Source: Pinus tabuliformis
Lineage: Eukaryota; Streptophyta; Pinopsida; Pinales; Pinaceae
Direction of reading: 5' to 3'
NCBI GenBank assembly: GCA_031772625.1
Contig: CM062807.1
Location: 1,145,677,007-1,145,741,006 of the forward strand
Length of the DNA stretch: 64,000 nt
In this document: positions 32,555 to 43,218 of the stretch, piece after piece
Layout of the letters: each line of letters starts with the position of its first letter
How positions within the stretch are numbered: the stretch's first letter is position 1
Made by a program: the position numbers and the translations under genes
The notes under the pieces: model-generated
Told to the model about the DNA's origin: nothing
Seen by the model: the letters and a program-made list of their open reading frames with translations, nothing else
Databases searched by the model: none

Positions 32555-34654
32555 GGAAGCAATGGTCCCCATTGCGTTGAGTTCCTCCATGAGATGAGGG
32601 AACTTCTGCTGCACTTGGTCCCTGGTGAGGCACTTGCCCTGGTGAAGGAGTTGTCCTGCTTTGACAACTTGATACAGTTGGATATTCTGCTGGCGAGTGT
32701 GCTTGATCTGTGTGTCCATGATCCGATCAGTTGCAACTTGTTCCATGCAAGCTGGATTTAACTCTGTGGGTGTGAGTTGTTCTGCAATGTCGGACGTGTC
32801 TAGTAATGGTGGAAAGTATGGCCGAAGGCGGTCGACATTGAACACCGGGTGCAGGCCAAGGAATGGGGGAATGCTGAGCTCAAATGCATTGTCTCCCATA
32901 GCTTTGGTAATGGTGTAATGACCATGTCGAAGTGGTCTGAGTTTCTGATGGGTTCTGGTAAGGCGCTCCCTTTGCAGATGTAACCAAACTTTATCGCCCA
33001 CCTGAAACTTGTGTGGTACCCCTCCAGGTAACGAGAAGTTGTTCCTGTGTTCTGTCATGACTGTATCCCTCTGTTGCTGCTGCTGTGTGGAGGAACCCTT
33101 CGCGGGGGTCATGGATGTAGCAACGATCTTCCCCTTACAATGGAAACGAACCAGACAGAAAATAAATTTCCTAGTCTGTGAGATGAGCTTGCTGCCTTTC
33201 TTAGTAGTGATCAAAGAGGTGGCGGTAGGTGGGGCTACCTCCGGTATCTTGTATAATGAATTATCCAAAGAAATGATGACAGCGCGAGGTCTTGACTCAT
33301 ACATAGCATGTCGCCTCCACAAGTATGGCTGTCCTAATAGTACATCACAAACATCCAGAGGTGTAACATCACACAATACCTCGTCTGTGAAGGGCTTGAT
33401 GCTGTAGGGAAGGCGGCACTGCTGGCGAACTTTGAGATCTCGTCCTTCGTGAAGCCAACTGATACTGTACGGCTGTGGGTGTGGTGTAGTTGGTAGGCCC
33501 AACCGCTTCACGACCTCTGCTGAAATGAGGTTCTTTTGGCTGCCACTGTCGATAATGAATTGCAGTGGCGAACCCTTCACCCACATCTGTGAGTGCAAAA
33601 GACGTTCCCCCTCCTCTGGATCTTCGGGCTCATTTTTCTGGATCTTGGCAGTAGCAACAGTGGCGCTGGGATCCGCATCAATAATCTGCTTCCCTTTGTC
33701 ATTCCCCTTGTCGGGTTCTGACTCAGAGTCGGAACATGCATCTGATTCGAAAGCCTTCAACTCGGCCACCAGCGACTGCTTGGTCCGACACTCACTTGTG
33801 TTATGAGTGGGACTCTTGTGGAACTCACACCACTTTCCTGTGTCCTTCTTTGGCTTCGTGGTGTTGTTCTTTTCTTGTAGCTTCGACGGGTTGTCTTGGG
33901 TCACCCCGCCTTGGCTTTGTCCTTTGGGCTTTGGATTTGCAGATCCAAAGTCTCGCTTCTTCTGTTTGAACTTTTGCTCGATTTTGACAGCGTATCGGTA
34001 TGCTGTGCCGAGTGAGGAGATGTTCAAGAACTCCATCTCTTCCTGGATGTATCTGTGTAGGCAACTGCGGTATTTGAGTACCAGATGCAGCTCAGAATCT
34101 TTGATACCCAACTGTGTGCGAAGGGTATGAAAAATGTTTGTGAACTCCGGCACATCTTGGTCTCGTCCCTGCCGCAGTGTGGTCCATTTGATGTATTTGT
34201 CCTCATAGCTTCCGACGGGGTAGTACTGCTCCTTGATGGCATCCCGGAAGTCATTCCAAGTGGGTGCGGTTGAAAATGGTGAGCCTGTACTTTCACCCTT
34301 CTGCTCGCAATAGGTTTCCCACCAGTCCTTGACGTGGGGGGCTGCTTTGAGGAGAGCGAAAACAATCTTCTCCCGACTTGAAAATTCGTGAACAGAAAAA
34401 TACCCATCTAGCAGATTTAACCATTTATCTACGGCATCTGCGTCTATTTGACCCTCGAAGATGGGGATTTCAAAATTAACTTGTACCTTAAATGGTGTGG
34501 CGTTTCTAGAGTAGCTGTTGGAAGCCGATGCGTCGCCTCTGGGTAGCCGCTGAAGGATCTGCGCAAAGATATCCATCATCGCGTTCCTTTGCCGCTCGAG
34601 CGCTTCTTCGAGCAAGTTTGATATGATCTCCTGCCCCCTCGTCTTTCTTCTCAT
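32552..34654 (-). CDS. Element B Gag-protease-chromodomain fusion ORF
   Basis: From ATG at 34654 about 700 codons are open. Capsid text (FEGQIDADAVDKWLNLLDGY; HVKDWWETYC; WNDFRDAIKEQYYP) is followed by the variant knuckle CEFHKSPTHNTSEC and a protease with intact FIIDSGSQKNLIS and DVLLGQPYLW. The text then jumps straight to STQQQQQRDTVM, the GPY/F-like tail VWLHLQRERLTRTHQKLRPL and a chromodomain-like end (DTQIKHTRQQNIQLYQVVKA, then LTRDQVQQKFPHL). A normal chromovirus has RT, RNase H and integrase core between, roughly 900 residues. A 2-nt loss near 34620 moves the original MADEKK start (ATG at 34661) out of frame, so the ATG used here is a nearby substitute. Translation is possible but unproven. 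Confidence 0.85.
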   Translation of the reverse strand: MRRKTRGQEIISNLLEEALERQRNAMMDIFAQILQRLPRGDASASNSYSRNATPFKVQVNFEIPIFEGQIDADAVDKWLNLLDGYFSVHEFSSREKIVFALLKAAPHVKDWWETYCEQKGESTGSPFSTAPTWNDFRDAIKEQYYPVGSYEDKYIKWTTLRQGRDQDVPEFTNIFHTLRTQLGIKDSELHLVLKYRSCLHRYIQEEMEFLNISSLGTAYRYAVKIEQKFKQKKRDFGSANPKPKGQSQGGVTQDNPSKLQEKNNTTKPKKDTGKWCEFHKSPTHNTSECRTKQSLVAELKAFESDACSDSESEPDKGNDKGKQIIDADPSATVATAKIQKNEPEDPEEGERLLHSQMWVKGSPLQFIIDSGSQKNLISAEVVKRLGLPTTPHPQPYSISWLHEGRDLKVRQQCRLPYSIKPFTDEVLCDVTPLDVCDVLLGQPYLWRRHAMYESRPRAVIISLDNSLYKIPEVAPPTATSLITTKKGSKLISQTRKFIFCLVRFHCKGKIVATSMTPAKGSSTQQQQQRDTVMTEHRNNFSLPGGVPHKFQVGDKVWLHLQRERLTRTHQKLRPLRHGHYTITKAMGDNAFELSIPPFLGLHPVFNVDRLRPYFPPLLDTSDIAEQLTPTELNPACMEQVATDRIMDTQIKHTRQQNIQLYQVVKAGQLLHQGKCLTRDQVQQKFPHLMEELNAMGTIAS

Positions 34655-34780
34655 CCGCCATGGGAGGACGTCGAGATTTGCGAGGCTGGTCTTGCAAAGG
34701 TTCGACCAGTTCAAGCCCTAACTCCTTATATCCCGACCTCGTTGGGGACATGCAAAGAAAAACAGAGAAAAAGCAGACCG

Positions 34781-34792
34781 CTCTGATACCAC
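34781..34792 (-). other. Element B primer-binding site (initiator tRNA-Met)
   Basis: TGGTATCAGAG(C) on the - strand immediately inside the right LTR, matching element A and the copia element. Confidence 0.9.
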
Positions 34793-35479
34793 TGATCCGG
34801 ATTTAAGCAGGAACGCAATAGATTACAGAGATAACCATAAATACAGAGATGCGATAACCATAAAAACAGAGATGCAACAGAAATAATAATATGCGATAAC
34901 CATAAAAACAGAGATGCCGCGGAAAAAATACTTCATTTCATTAATGGAGAATACTGAAATATGCTTACAAATAGAAATAACCCAGCTAGGGCGATGGTAG
35001 CTTATCTCTGAGAAGAGATGTGTCGGCTACATGCCTCTGAACTGTTTTGAACTGTGTTACAATGAGGCTCGAGGGCCTATTTATTGTTGAGAAACAATGG
35101 AAAACCCTTCACATTCCAAAACCTAACCCTAGAAGATGAAATGCCAAATTGTGGGCCCCGTTTTTGGGTAAGTTGGTACATCAACTTCCCGGGGTCGCGA
35201 ATTGGTCATACTATCTCCGTTTGACGTGCATGATAGCCCGTTGGAAAGATTTCTCTGAGGACTACGACGGAAAAAGCGATTTTTATCAAAAAATCGCTGG
35301 CTTGGATTTCCCAAAAAACGTCGTTTAGGGCCTCAAAACGGCTCCGGAAGTTTAGGACCCGAAAAACTGCTAAAAATAGTAAACTGTGCTATAATTAAGG
35401 AAACTGATAAAAACTGTAAGAAGCACTAGAGGGGATCCAAGTGGAATTAGCGGGTGGCCACCAATATCCACCTGGATCA
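34793..35479 (-). repeat. Element B 5' LTR (right)
   Basis: 687 bp. It carries the perfect 9-bp hairpin GCGATTTTT/AAAAATCGC at 35276-35297. It differs from the left LTR mainly around this hairpin. Confidence 0.95.
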
Positions 35480-35484
35480 CTTAA

Positions 35485-36132
35485 TCATATAAATTACGTG
35501 GTTGGTAACTGTCGATGGACATTAATTCATCATAAGCATCAAAACACTTTCATGATAAAATCATAAAAATAAACTAAATTACAACTTTACTTTAAATTAT
35601 AATTAACAATATTTATTAAATGAGATAAACATATATACCTTTAAGAAACATGTAACAAAATTCTTAACCATAGAGATTCTTAATTTGTAAATAGGCTTTA
35701 ACACCGGAGGCAATACTATAACTTATAAATACCAATACCACGGGTCTAAAAAATTATGAGTCATTTTATATAACACATGTTAATATGACATTGTTTTTTA
35801 GTTAAAAGGACAAAAAAGGTATAGATTTCAACCTTTTGATTCGTGACTACCACTAAGAATATTTTAAAATATTAAGTGTAGATTAAATCTCTTCCATCTA
35901 TTTAATAGTTATTGATCATTATTACATTGAGAGACACATTCTACAACCTAATATGCGGGTGATGTGTGATTTTGTCATTGCGCAATGTGATATGTGATTC
36001 CTTCAGTGCTTAACGTGGGTTGACACTTGTATTTTTTAAATTAAAAATATAGATGATATAAAATTATGCTGGACAATGAAGTACTTTATTTATCATTGGG
36101 ATAAAAAAAATCCCTTAATATCTATTTTTTTA

Positions 36133-36169
<37 letters not shown>

Positions 36170-38126
36170 GACATTGGTAAAGCTACATCATGGTCATGTC
36201 GAAGAATAACACCCAAATAGGGCGAGGAATTGAACTGGTGACTTAACATCTAGGAATGTCTTAAGAGTGCACATGGTCACTATCTATCCAAAACCCCGTG
36301 GACAATATTTTTTAATTTGTTAATATAAAAATTATTTTATTATTTTTAAATGTAACATTACCACACTACATCTCCCTGTATCACCTTTAAGGAATATAGA
36401 AAGTGTTTTTAGAAAGTTAGATATTAAAAAAAATATTTTAAAATTGTGATTTAATGTGGATATCTGTAAATCTTTTTAAAAAGTGTTTAACATCAGATTT
36501 TAATATGAACTTTGTGAGAATCTATTTTTATTTTAATAATATAATACTCAAAATAAAGAAATATCATTGGGTTTAAAGTTAATCATTTTTTTGAACCTAG
36601 AGTATGCCCTAAAACTGCTTCTATTTGACCAAGAGCTCGTCTTCCTTGGACGTAAGGGAACAAGTTAATGGTTCAAGACCTAGACGCATCTAGCAGGAAT
36701 GAAAGCCTGCTCCCTTATGAACCACCAACGAATAGTTATAGGTGATATGGTTTTCCTTGAATAACAATGATGAGCCAACTTGCTTTATGATATATTAGCT
36801 AGTGATGATTGTCCCCTTTGCTAGTTTGACTTATGAGTTATGATAGACTTTCCCATTGTTTAAAAAAAGTAAAATCACTTTTTAATAATATCTAAATTTT
36901 CTTTTATTACTAAATTTAAATATAATAATATTTCTATATTATTTTTTTTCGCAAAATAACTTTATTCTTTCCACTTCACTAATTTAATTAAAATTTTATA
37001 TTTTATTTTAATTAAAATTTAAAACCATTTTTAAAAACTTCTTATATTTTATGTTATTTATTTTATTTTTATTTAACTTTTTTTATCTAATTGTTTATGG
37101 AATTAAGTATGAAATACATAATTTTCTCACATTTAAGAGCGTTCACACGAAAAAACCTAATCCAAGTAAATAGCGGGAAAAAATCTAACGGTACAAGTTG
37201 GATTCTCTTTTCATTCCTCATCCATAACCCTTGATGCATGGCCATCTTATTTTCCCACCTCCCATCATTATGATTCATCATGCAAATTTTGCGGAGGAAG
37301 TGATATTTCGTTTCCTTGTCTTATAAAGGCTCGTAAGGGCAAGTGTTGTTATATTGATCCACTACTACTTCAGTTACATTGCTTGTATGACTTTACTTAG
37401 CTCATGCATTGTATGGTAATGTACGTAAATTGCATATTATTTTCGCATGTTAAAATCATTATCTCATGTTTCATGTAAAGTAGATTGCATTTATAATATA
37501 TTTCACTTTAGATTTCACTTTATGTATGGATTTATTATTTTTATATAAAATATGGGTGATACCCTACGCTCAATGCACATGTATCCAAACAAGTTAGTTA
37601 TAATGCGAAGGCTAAAGGTTTGCGGTCTCAGGAAATTATTTGATTTCTCAATAAACTCACTGTTAGAATATACAGATCATGCACTCTACCAGTTGGAGCT
37701 AGATGTTACCCACTAAAAGTGGGTGACCTTATAGGAGAAATTTTTCTCCCATCATCTCTTCTAATTAGTCAGCAAGCAACACCTGACAACCACCACTAGA
37801 CAATGACGATGTGTCATTCATATATCCACCACCTGCATCAGTCATATGTTTCCTCGCCCATCTAGCAAGAGCATATGTTGGAAGGTGGGCTTCAAATCAA
37901 GAGGTACTTTGTTCATTTTGCAATTAGGTGTTTATACTTGTTATAATTCGAGCATTTGACATGGATTATGGGGTAACTTGGGAGGAAAGGGGGTTCTGAT
38001 CGTGATCTTGTTCCCTTGCCTTAAATGGGGGGTTAATCTTCAATGTTAGTAAAGTGGAACCTCCTCTAATGGCCCAATGGGTATAGGAGAGGCGCAACTT
38101 GGGAAACCTTAATTGAGATAACATAG
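35485..38126. other. AT-rich unassigned sequence
   Basis: Very AT-rich with no credible frame. B-box-like words (GTTCAATTCC on - near 36230, GGTTCAAGACC on + near 36679) hint at decayed SINEs but lack a convincing A box. A TA microsatellite is listed separately. Confidence 0.45.
36137..36167. repeat. (TA)n microsatellite
   Basis: 31 bases of uninterrupted alternating T and A. Confidence 0.97.
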
Positions 38127-39039
38127 TGATCCAGAGCTTTTAACTTCAAGGATGCATTTAGAATTGCATACAAAAGAGCATATTAACCAAGTAACTTAAA
38201 CCACGTGAAAAGAAGTGAAAACCATAAGCTAACATGAGATCAAAGACAACGATTTGATTACGGAGTTCACCCAATGTGGGCTACATCTTCGAGCCTTGCT
38301 CAAAAGTGGGGAGGCTTGATTTCATTAAGTGACATCAAAGAAATCAGTTACAAGAAACTTTACAAAAATGACCCTTATACCTCCAATTCGGATGATGGCC
38401 AGGAAATGGAGAGCTCGGTTGGAGAAATGGATGTCACCACTGGATTCGTGTCACGAAGTCGTATAAAAATGACTATAAATTTCTCAAATTTTGACATAGG
38501 CATCTCTGGCCCTCTAAGGGAATCTTTTTAGCATCTCAAGATACCCTCGCTCAGGTTTCCACTGCCCAGGTCGCTCCTGGTTCCGTCGCTCCTCCACCAT
38601 TTCTCTACCTGGTCGAATTAATTGATTAAGTTCATATATAATGCTGTGGGTGGACATTTCAAAGTGGGTTGTTTGGTCTGTTGGTAAAGGCGCTAAAGTT
38701 GGAGTGGGGTGATCGTGGGTTCCAACCCGACCGACCCTCCCATATGGATGGCACTTTGTCTTTCTTTAATCAGTCGTCGGTTTGGCAGTTGCATTTAATA
38801 CAGGGTCACCCATTGAGGACCAACCCACATGGGTCAGGCAAGTTCAATCCCCGCTAGCCCCAACATTTGTTGACAAGCGTTGTGGGGTGGAACCACCCCA
38901 ATATGCATTGGGTTATATTTGAATGTGGCGCCAACGGGGTTGGGAGGATCCGCCCACCCAAATTTGAATATATATTTATATATAATATAATAAAACCGTT
39001 GGGGTTTGGTTGGCCGGGTTTGACCGTCGACCAACCAGC

Positions 39040-39077
<38 letters not shown>

Positions 39078-39401
39078 ACCACTATACAAAAAAAATTTGT
39101 CAGGAAATAAGGGACATTAGACAAATTAAGTTGGTGACAAATTTTCTTGTTCTGGTGGTCGGATTTTGTGTGTCGGGTCACTGCCAAATTGTTGTCTCGT
39201 TAAGACTACCACTTGGTCAAGTTTGACCAAAACTTTGACCAGCTATAACTTGAGCATACGAACTCAAATTTGAGTGTCGTTCACATTGTTGGAATTAGGG
39301 CGATGAGCACTACGATCTGGTTCTGGTTTCACTTTCTTCTGATGAATTTTATTTTTTAGATATTTTCAAGGCCACTCCTATTTTTGGATTATTTCTCCCC
39401 A
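38127..39401 (-). repeat. Element D 3' LTR (left) with tRNA-like insert and TA repeat
   Basis: It begins TGATCCAGAGCTTTTAAC. It includes a tRNA-like A-box/B-box segment (38671-38732) and an alternating TA tract (39042-39074). The inner end is approximate because its last bases diverge from the right LTR. Confidence 0.75.
38671..38732 (+). other. tRNA-like Pol III promoter segment inside LTR
   Basis: TTTGGTCTGTTGGTAAAGG resembles a tRNA/SINE A box and GGGTTCCAACCC a B box about 40 bases on. The equivalent in the right LTR (42121-42190) has the better B box GGTTCAAACCC. Presence in both LTRs means the segment was already part of the element when it inserted. Confidence 0.55.
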
Positions 39402-39740
39402 CTGAGGAGCTTTTGGTCCTCCAAAAGCATGAACACATCTTGCACACTATTTGTGTCTTCGTTAAGCCACACTTTCAACATTTACATTGCATGCAATCTG
39501 GTACATTCTTTACAATCACATACAAAACCACACATGACTCAAACAACCCCATACTTACCAAGAATTTATAACACGCACTCTTTGGTCAAGTTTACATTAT
39601 AACAGAAACTAATGCCCCAACTATGAACAAAAGGCCAAAAACATCATCGTTGCTTTAATAAGCGATGGAAAACACATCATCACTTTTACAATTATTCGCA
39701 ACACATGATTACAAAACGTAGCCATGACAAGCTACTATAT

Positions 39741-40175
39741 CTAGAAAAAACATATCTTGCTTAATAAAGTGGACCACCATAAATGTGGCGGATTTTTTTG
39801 TTGAGCATTTTTTCCAGCTGCCTTCTTTAACGGTGCATTCTGGGCATGGATTATTTGACACATGGCTCTCTGGTGTCCAACCTCATTGCAATAACTACAA
39901 TGATTTTTTCTCCTCCAAACTTTATGAATCGTCGTAGAACGCGTATTCCTGATGCACCTCTGATGAGTGCCCATGGAACCCTCACTATCACTGGAACGTG
40001 ATGAAGTGCTCTTATCATTTGTGATTCGTTGGTCATTGGTTGCCTTAGAGCATTCCCCAACCTCTTTTCTGTCATATCCAAGTCCTACATAATGAGGAAA
40101 TTCCTCCACTTTTATGGGGTTCACAATGCCTTAGCCATTGATATCGAGGCCATTTCCTTGATACCCCATTTTCTT
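39741..40175 (-). pseudogene. Element D zinc-knuckle reading frame
   Basis: A 127-codon frame (39741-40124) begins near MNPIKVEEFPHYVGLGYDRK, then a Ser-rich acidic stretch and an intact knuckle CSYCNEVGHQRAMC followed by Lys/Gln-rich text. It lies after the coiled-coil Gag end and before the 3' LTR. An RNA-binding role is likely from the knuckle; the rest is unrecognised. Confidence 0.6.
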
Positions 40176-41623
40176 CAACAATTTCGATCCAATTCATGTA
40201 GTATGTTTCTCAAAAGCAGCAAAATCATTATCATAAAAAGTACATGAAATTGAAAAATCATTTTTACCTCAGGCTTGTTATGTTGCAACTTTTCCAAGGC
40301 CTCCTCCTTGGATTGTAATTGATGTTGCAACATTTGTTTCTCCTTCTCTGCTTCTTGTTGGAGTCTCCTTAGTTCAAAATTCTTTGCCTGAATGCTTTGG
40401 TTGATTTCTTCGAGTTCTTGGAGCCATGTCGCATTTGGTGTCCTTTTCATTTTTTGCAGAACATCTGCTGAAATCTTTGTCTCGTCACCTGAATCGAAAC
40501 CCAAGTTGCAATCCCAAGCTACAATATTCATTTCATCACCTGATTCTGATCCCAATTCAATTGGTCCACTGCCTGCAAATCCCACGACTGTGATCTTCTC
40601 ACTATCCTCTGATTCATGTTCTTGGTCTTGTTGCACAGTTACAACTATCTTATGCTTCTATTTTCTATCGTTCCGTGTAGGTCTCAATTCTGGATGGAGT
40701 TTCTTGAAATTCTCCTTATCATGCCCTTCTTTCTCACAATGAGTACAAGAGGGTCTTGCTTCTCTTCTCTTAGCTGCTACTACCTTCTTTGGGCGGTCAT
40801 CTTGCTCATACTTCTCCCTGCTTTCAAGATGTACAACCTTCACACTAGCTTCATCAATAGACTTAGGTTCAAATAATAATAATGAATGACACAAATAACT
40901 ATTCAAAAAGCCTATATATTTCATTGACGTCTCAGAAGTGTCTCGTGGAAAATTCAATGCTAGTGCTTGTTTTCTAAACTCCTCTGTAAATTTCTGAATA
41001 GTTTGACCTTGAATTTGCTTCAAATGTTTCCATTCCATCATGGTCTTCTATTTATAACCCAATAGGTAAATTTGTCCTCTTAAAGTGAAAATGAACTCAG
41101 ACCAAGGTGAAAGAAGTTTATAACTACTCTTACCACCTTGTTGTAGCTTTCCTTCCCACTAGATAAGAGTGGTGCCACTCAATCGAAGGGATGCTAGTTG
41201 GATCTTGGCTTCATCCTCTTTTATTTGTTATATGTGGAAAAACACTTCAACCTATCTTATCCATTTATCTATCTTTTCTGGATTAGATTTTCCACTAAAT
41301 ACAATTAAATCAAATTTGACATCCAGCTTGAAAAAGGGCTTTTTGAATGCATTCCTCTGATTCCTGTTACAATGATGAGAAGAGGAAGAAGAATAACTTT
41401 CACTAGAAGACGGAGAGAGAAGAGGCTCTTCTCCTCCACCTCCATGATTTACTGAGACATGATTATCTGGCTCTTTCCTCTCAGGCTTGATTGTCTTCTC
41501 ATATTCTGCAAACAACTTGTCAACTTTCTCTGCCATAGTGAATAATATCTTGCAATAATTGCGCTCTTCCTCCATTCGAGCTTCCTCATCTACCATGTTT
41601 TGTCTTCGTGGTGCACTCCCCAC
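40175..41623 (-). pseudogene. Element D Gag
   Basis: Three frames read in order: 41623-41252 (acidic/Ser-rich N-terminus, then FKLDVKFDLIVFSGKSNPEK, IDKWIR), 41250-40658 (capsid text LASLRLSGTTLI-stop-WEGKLQ, FTEEFRKQALALN and a knuckle CTHCEKEGHDKENF with the last Cys as Phe) and 40636-40175 (acidic linker, then a coiled coil ELRRLQQEAEKEKQMLQHQL). They are separated by stops near 41250 and 40655. It represents a single ancestral Gag of about 480 residues. No pol follows. Confidence 0.78.
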
Positions 41624-41729
41624 TTCGAGATCAAAGGATTTTTGTTTTTTTTCACCTCTTTGGAGCTTGTTCCTAGTTAGAATTCACTCGTGCAACTCAC
41701 ATCAAGAATACCTACTCTAATACCAAACT

Positions 41730-43213
41730 TGATCAAGATCTTTTAACTCCAATGATGCATTCTGAATTGCATATAAAAAAGCATCTTAACCAAGTAACTT
41801 AAACCACATGAAAAGAAGTGGAAACCATAACCAAACATGAGATAAAAGACAAAACGATTTGATTACAGAGTTCTCCCAATGTGAGCTATGTCTCCGGGCT
41901 CTGCTCAAAATTGGGGAGGCCTTCTTTCATTAAGTGGCATCAAAGAAATTAGTTGCACGCAACTTTTATAAAAATGATCCTTATACCTCCAATTCAGATG
42001 ATGGCTTAAAAATGGAGAGCTTAAGTTTCCACCGTCCAGGCACTCCTCCACCACCACTATGCTTAGTCAAATGAATTGATTGAGTTCATATATAATTTTG
42101 TGGGTGGACATTTCAATGCAGGTCATTTGATCCATTGGTAAAGGCATTAAAGTTGGAGCAAGGTGGTCGGGGGTTCAAACCCCACCGACCCCCCATATGG
42201 ATGGCGTGTTGTTTTATTTTAATTGGTCGTTGGTTTGGTGGTTGCATTTAATACGAGGCCACCCATTGGGGGCCGACACATGTGGGTCGAGCAGGTTCAA
42301 TCCCCGCCAGCCCCAACATCTATTAACAAGTGTCGTGGAGTGAAACCATCGTTATATTCCATTGGTTATATTTGAATGTAGAGCCAACGAGGTTAGGCGG
42401 GTCTGCCAAGGGTGGCCTTCCCACCCAATTTTTAATATATATTTATATATAATACAACAAATTGTTGGGGTTTGGTTGGCCAAGTTTGATCACCAGTGAA
42501 CCAGCCCCTATATATATTTTTTAATTTTTTAATATAAGGGCCACTATACGAAAATTTTCTCTCGGAAAATAAGGGACATTAGACAAATTAAGTAGGTGAC
42601 AAATTTGCCCATTCCGGTGGTTGTATTCTATGCACTGGGTCATTGCCAAATTGTTGCCTCGTTAAGACTGCCACTTGGCCAAGTTTGACCAAAACTTTGA
42701 CTAGTTATAACTTGAGCATATGAACTCGAATTTGAGTTTCATTCGCACCGTTGGAATCAGGGTGACGAGCACTATGATCTGGTTCTAGTTTCACTTCCAT
42801 ATGATGACTTAATTGTTGGGGTTTGGTTGGCCAAGTTTGATCACGAGTGAACCGGCTCCTATATATATTTTTTAATTTTTTAATATAAGGGCCACTATGC
42901 GAAAATTTTCTCTCGGAAAATAAGGGACATTAGAAAAATTAAGTAGGTGAAAAATTTGCCCATTCCGGTGGTTGTATTCTATGCGCCAGGTCATTGCCAA
43001 ATTGTTGCCTCGTTAAGACTGCCACTTGGCCAAGTTTGACCAAAACTTTGACTAGTTATAACTTGAGCATATGAACTCGAATTTGAGTTTCATTCGCACC
43101 ATTGGAATCAGGGTGACGAGCACTATGATCTGATTCTAGTTTCACTTCCATATGATGACTTTTATTTTGAGCTATTTTCAAGGTCATCTTTATTTTTGGA
43201 TCCTTCCAGATCA
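41730..43213 (-). repeat. Element D 5' LTR (right)
   Basis: It starts TGATCAAGATC and ends CCAGATCA. It holds the same tRNA-like segment as the left LTR and a 350-bp tandem duplication (42463-42812 and 42813-43162). Confidence 0.85.
42463..43162. repeat. 350-bp tandem duplication inside element D LTR
   Basis: Both units begin TTGTTGGGGTTTGGTTGGCC and run to CTTCCATATGATGACTT. They differ at only a few bases, far less than the left and right LTRs differ, so the duplication came after insertion. Confidence 0.92.
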
Positions 43214-43218
43214 CATAG

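Larger units (their letters stand above)
31852..35479 (-). mobile_element. Element B: young non-autonomous chromovirus derivative
   Basis: LTRs 31852-32540 and 34793-35479 have TGATCC...GGATCA ends and a perfect CTTAA duplication on both sides (31847-31851, 35480-35484). By hand the LTRs differ at roughly 1-1.5% of sites, so insertion is recent. Internally one long frame encodes Gag, protease and the integrase tail with a chromodomain-like end; RT, RNase H and the integrase catalytic core are absent. It belongs to the same family as element A but has a different LTR variant and fewer lesions. It must depend on another element's enzymes to move. Confidence 0.96.
38127..43213 (-). mobile_element. 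Element D: gag-only non-autonomous LTR retrotransposon
   Basis: Long LTRs (38127-about 39401 and 41730-43213, ends TGATC...GATCA) are flanked by perfect CATAG duplications (38122-38126, 43214-43218). A primer-site relic, TGGTATTAGAG, follows the right LTR on the - strand. The 2.3-kb interior encodes Gag-like frames only, with no protease, RT or integrase. The LTRs are clearly diverged (more than 10% by eye), so the insertion is old. The right LTR is longer because of a 350-bp tandem duplication. This is a different family from A and B. Confidence 0.88.

Noticed and set aside
36180..36720. Possible SINE or tRNA relics in the AT-rich region
   Set aside because: B-box-like words are present, but no A box at the right distance and no A-rich end or duplication could be seen.
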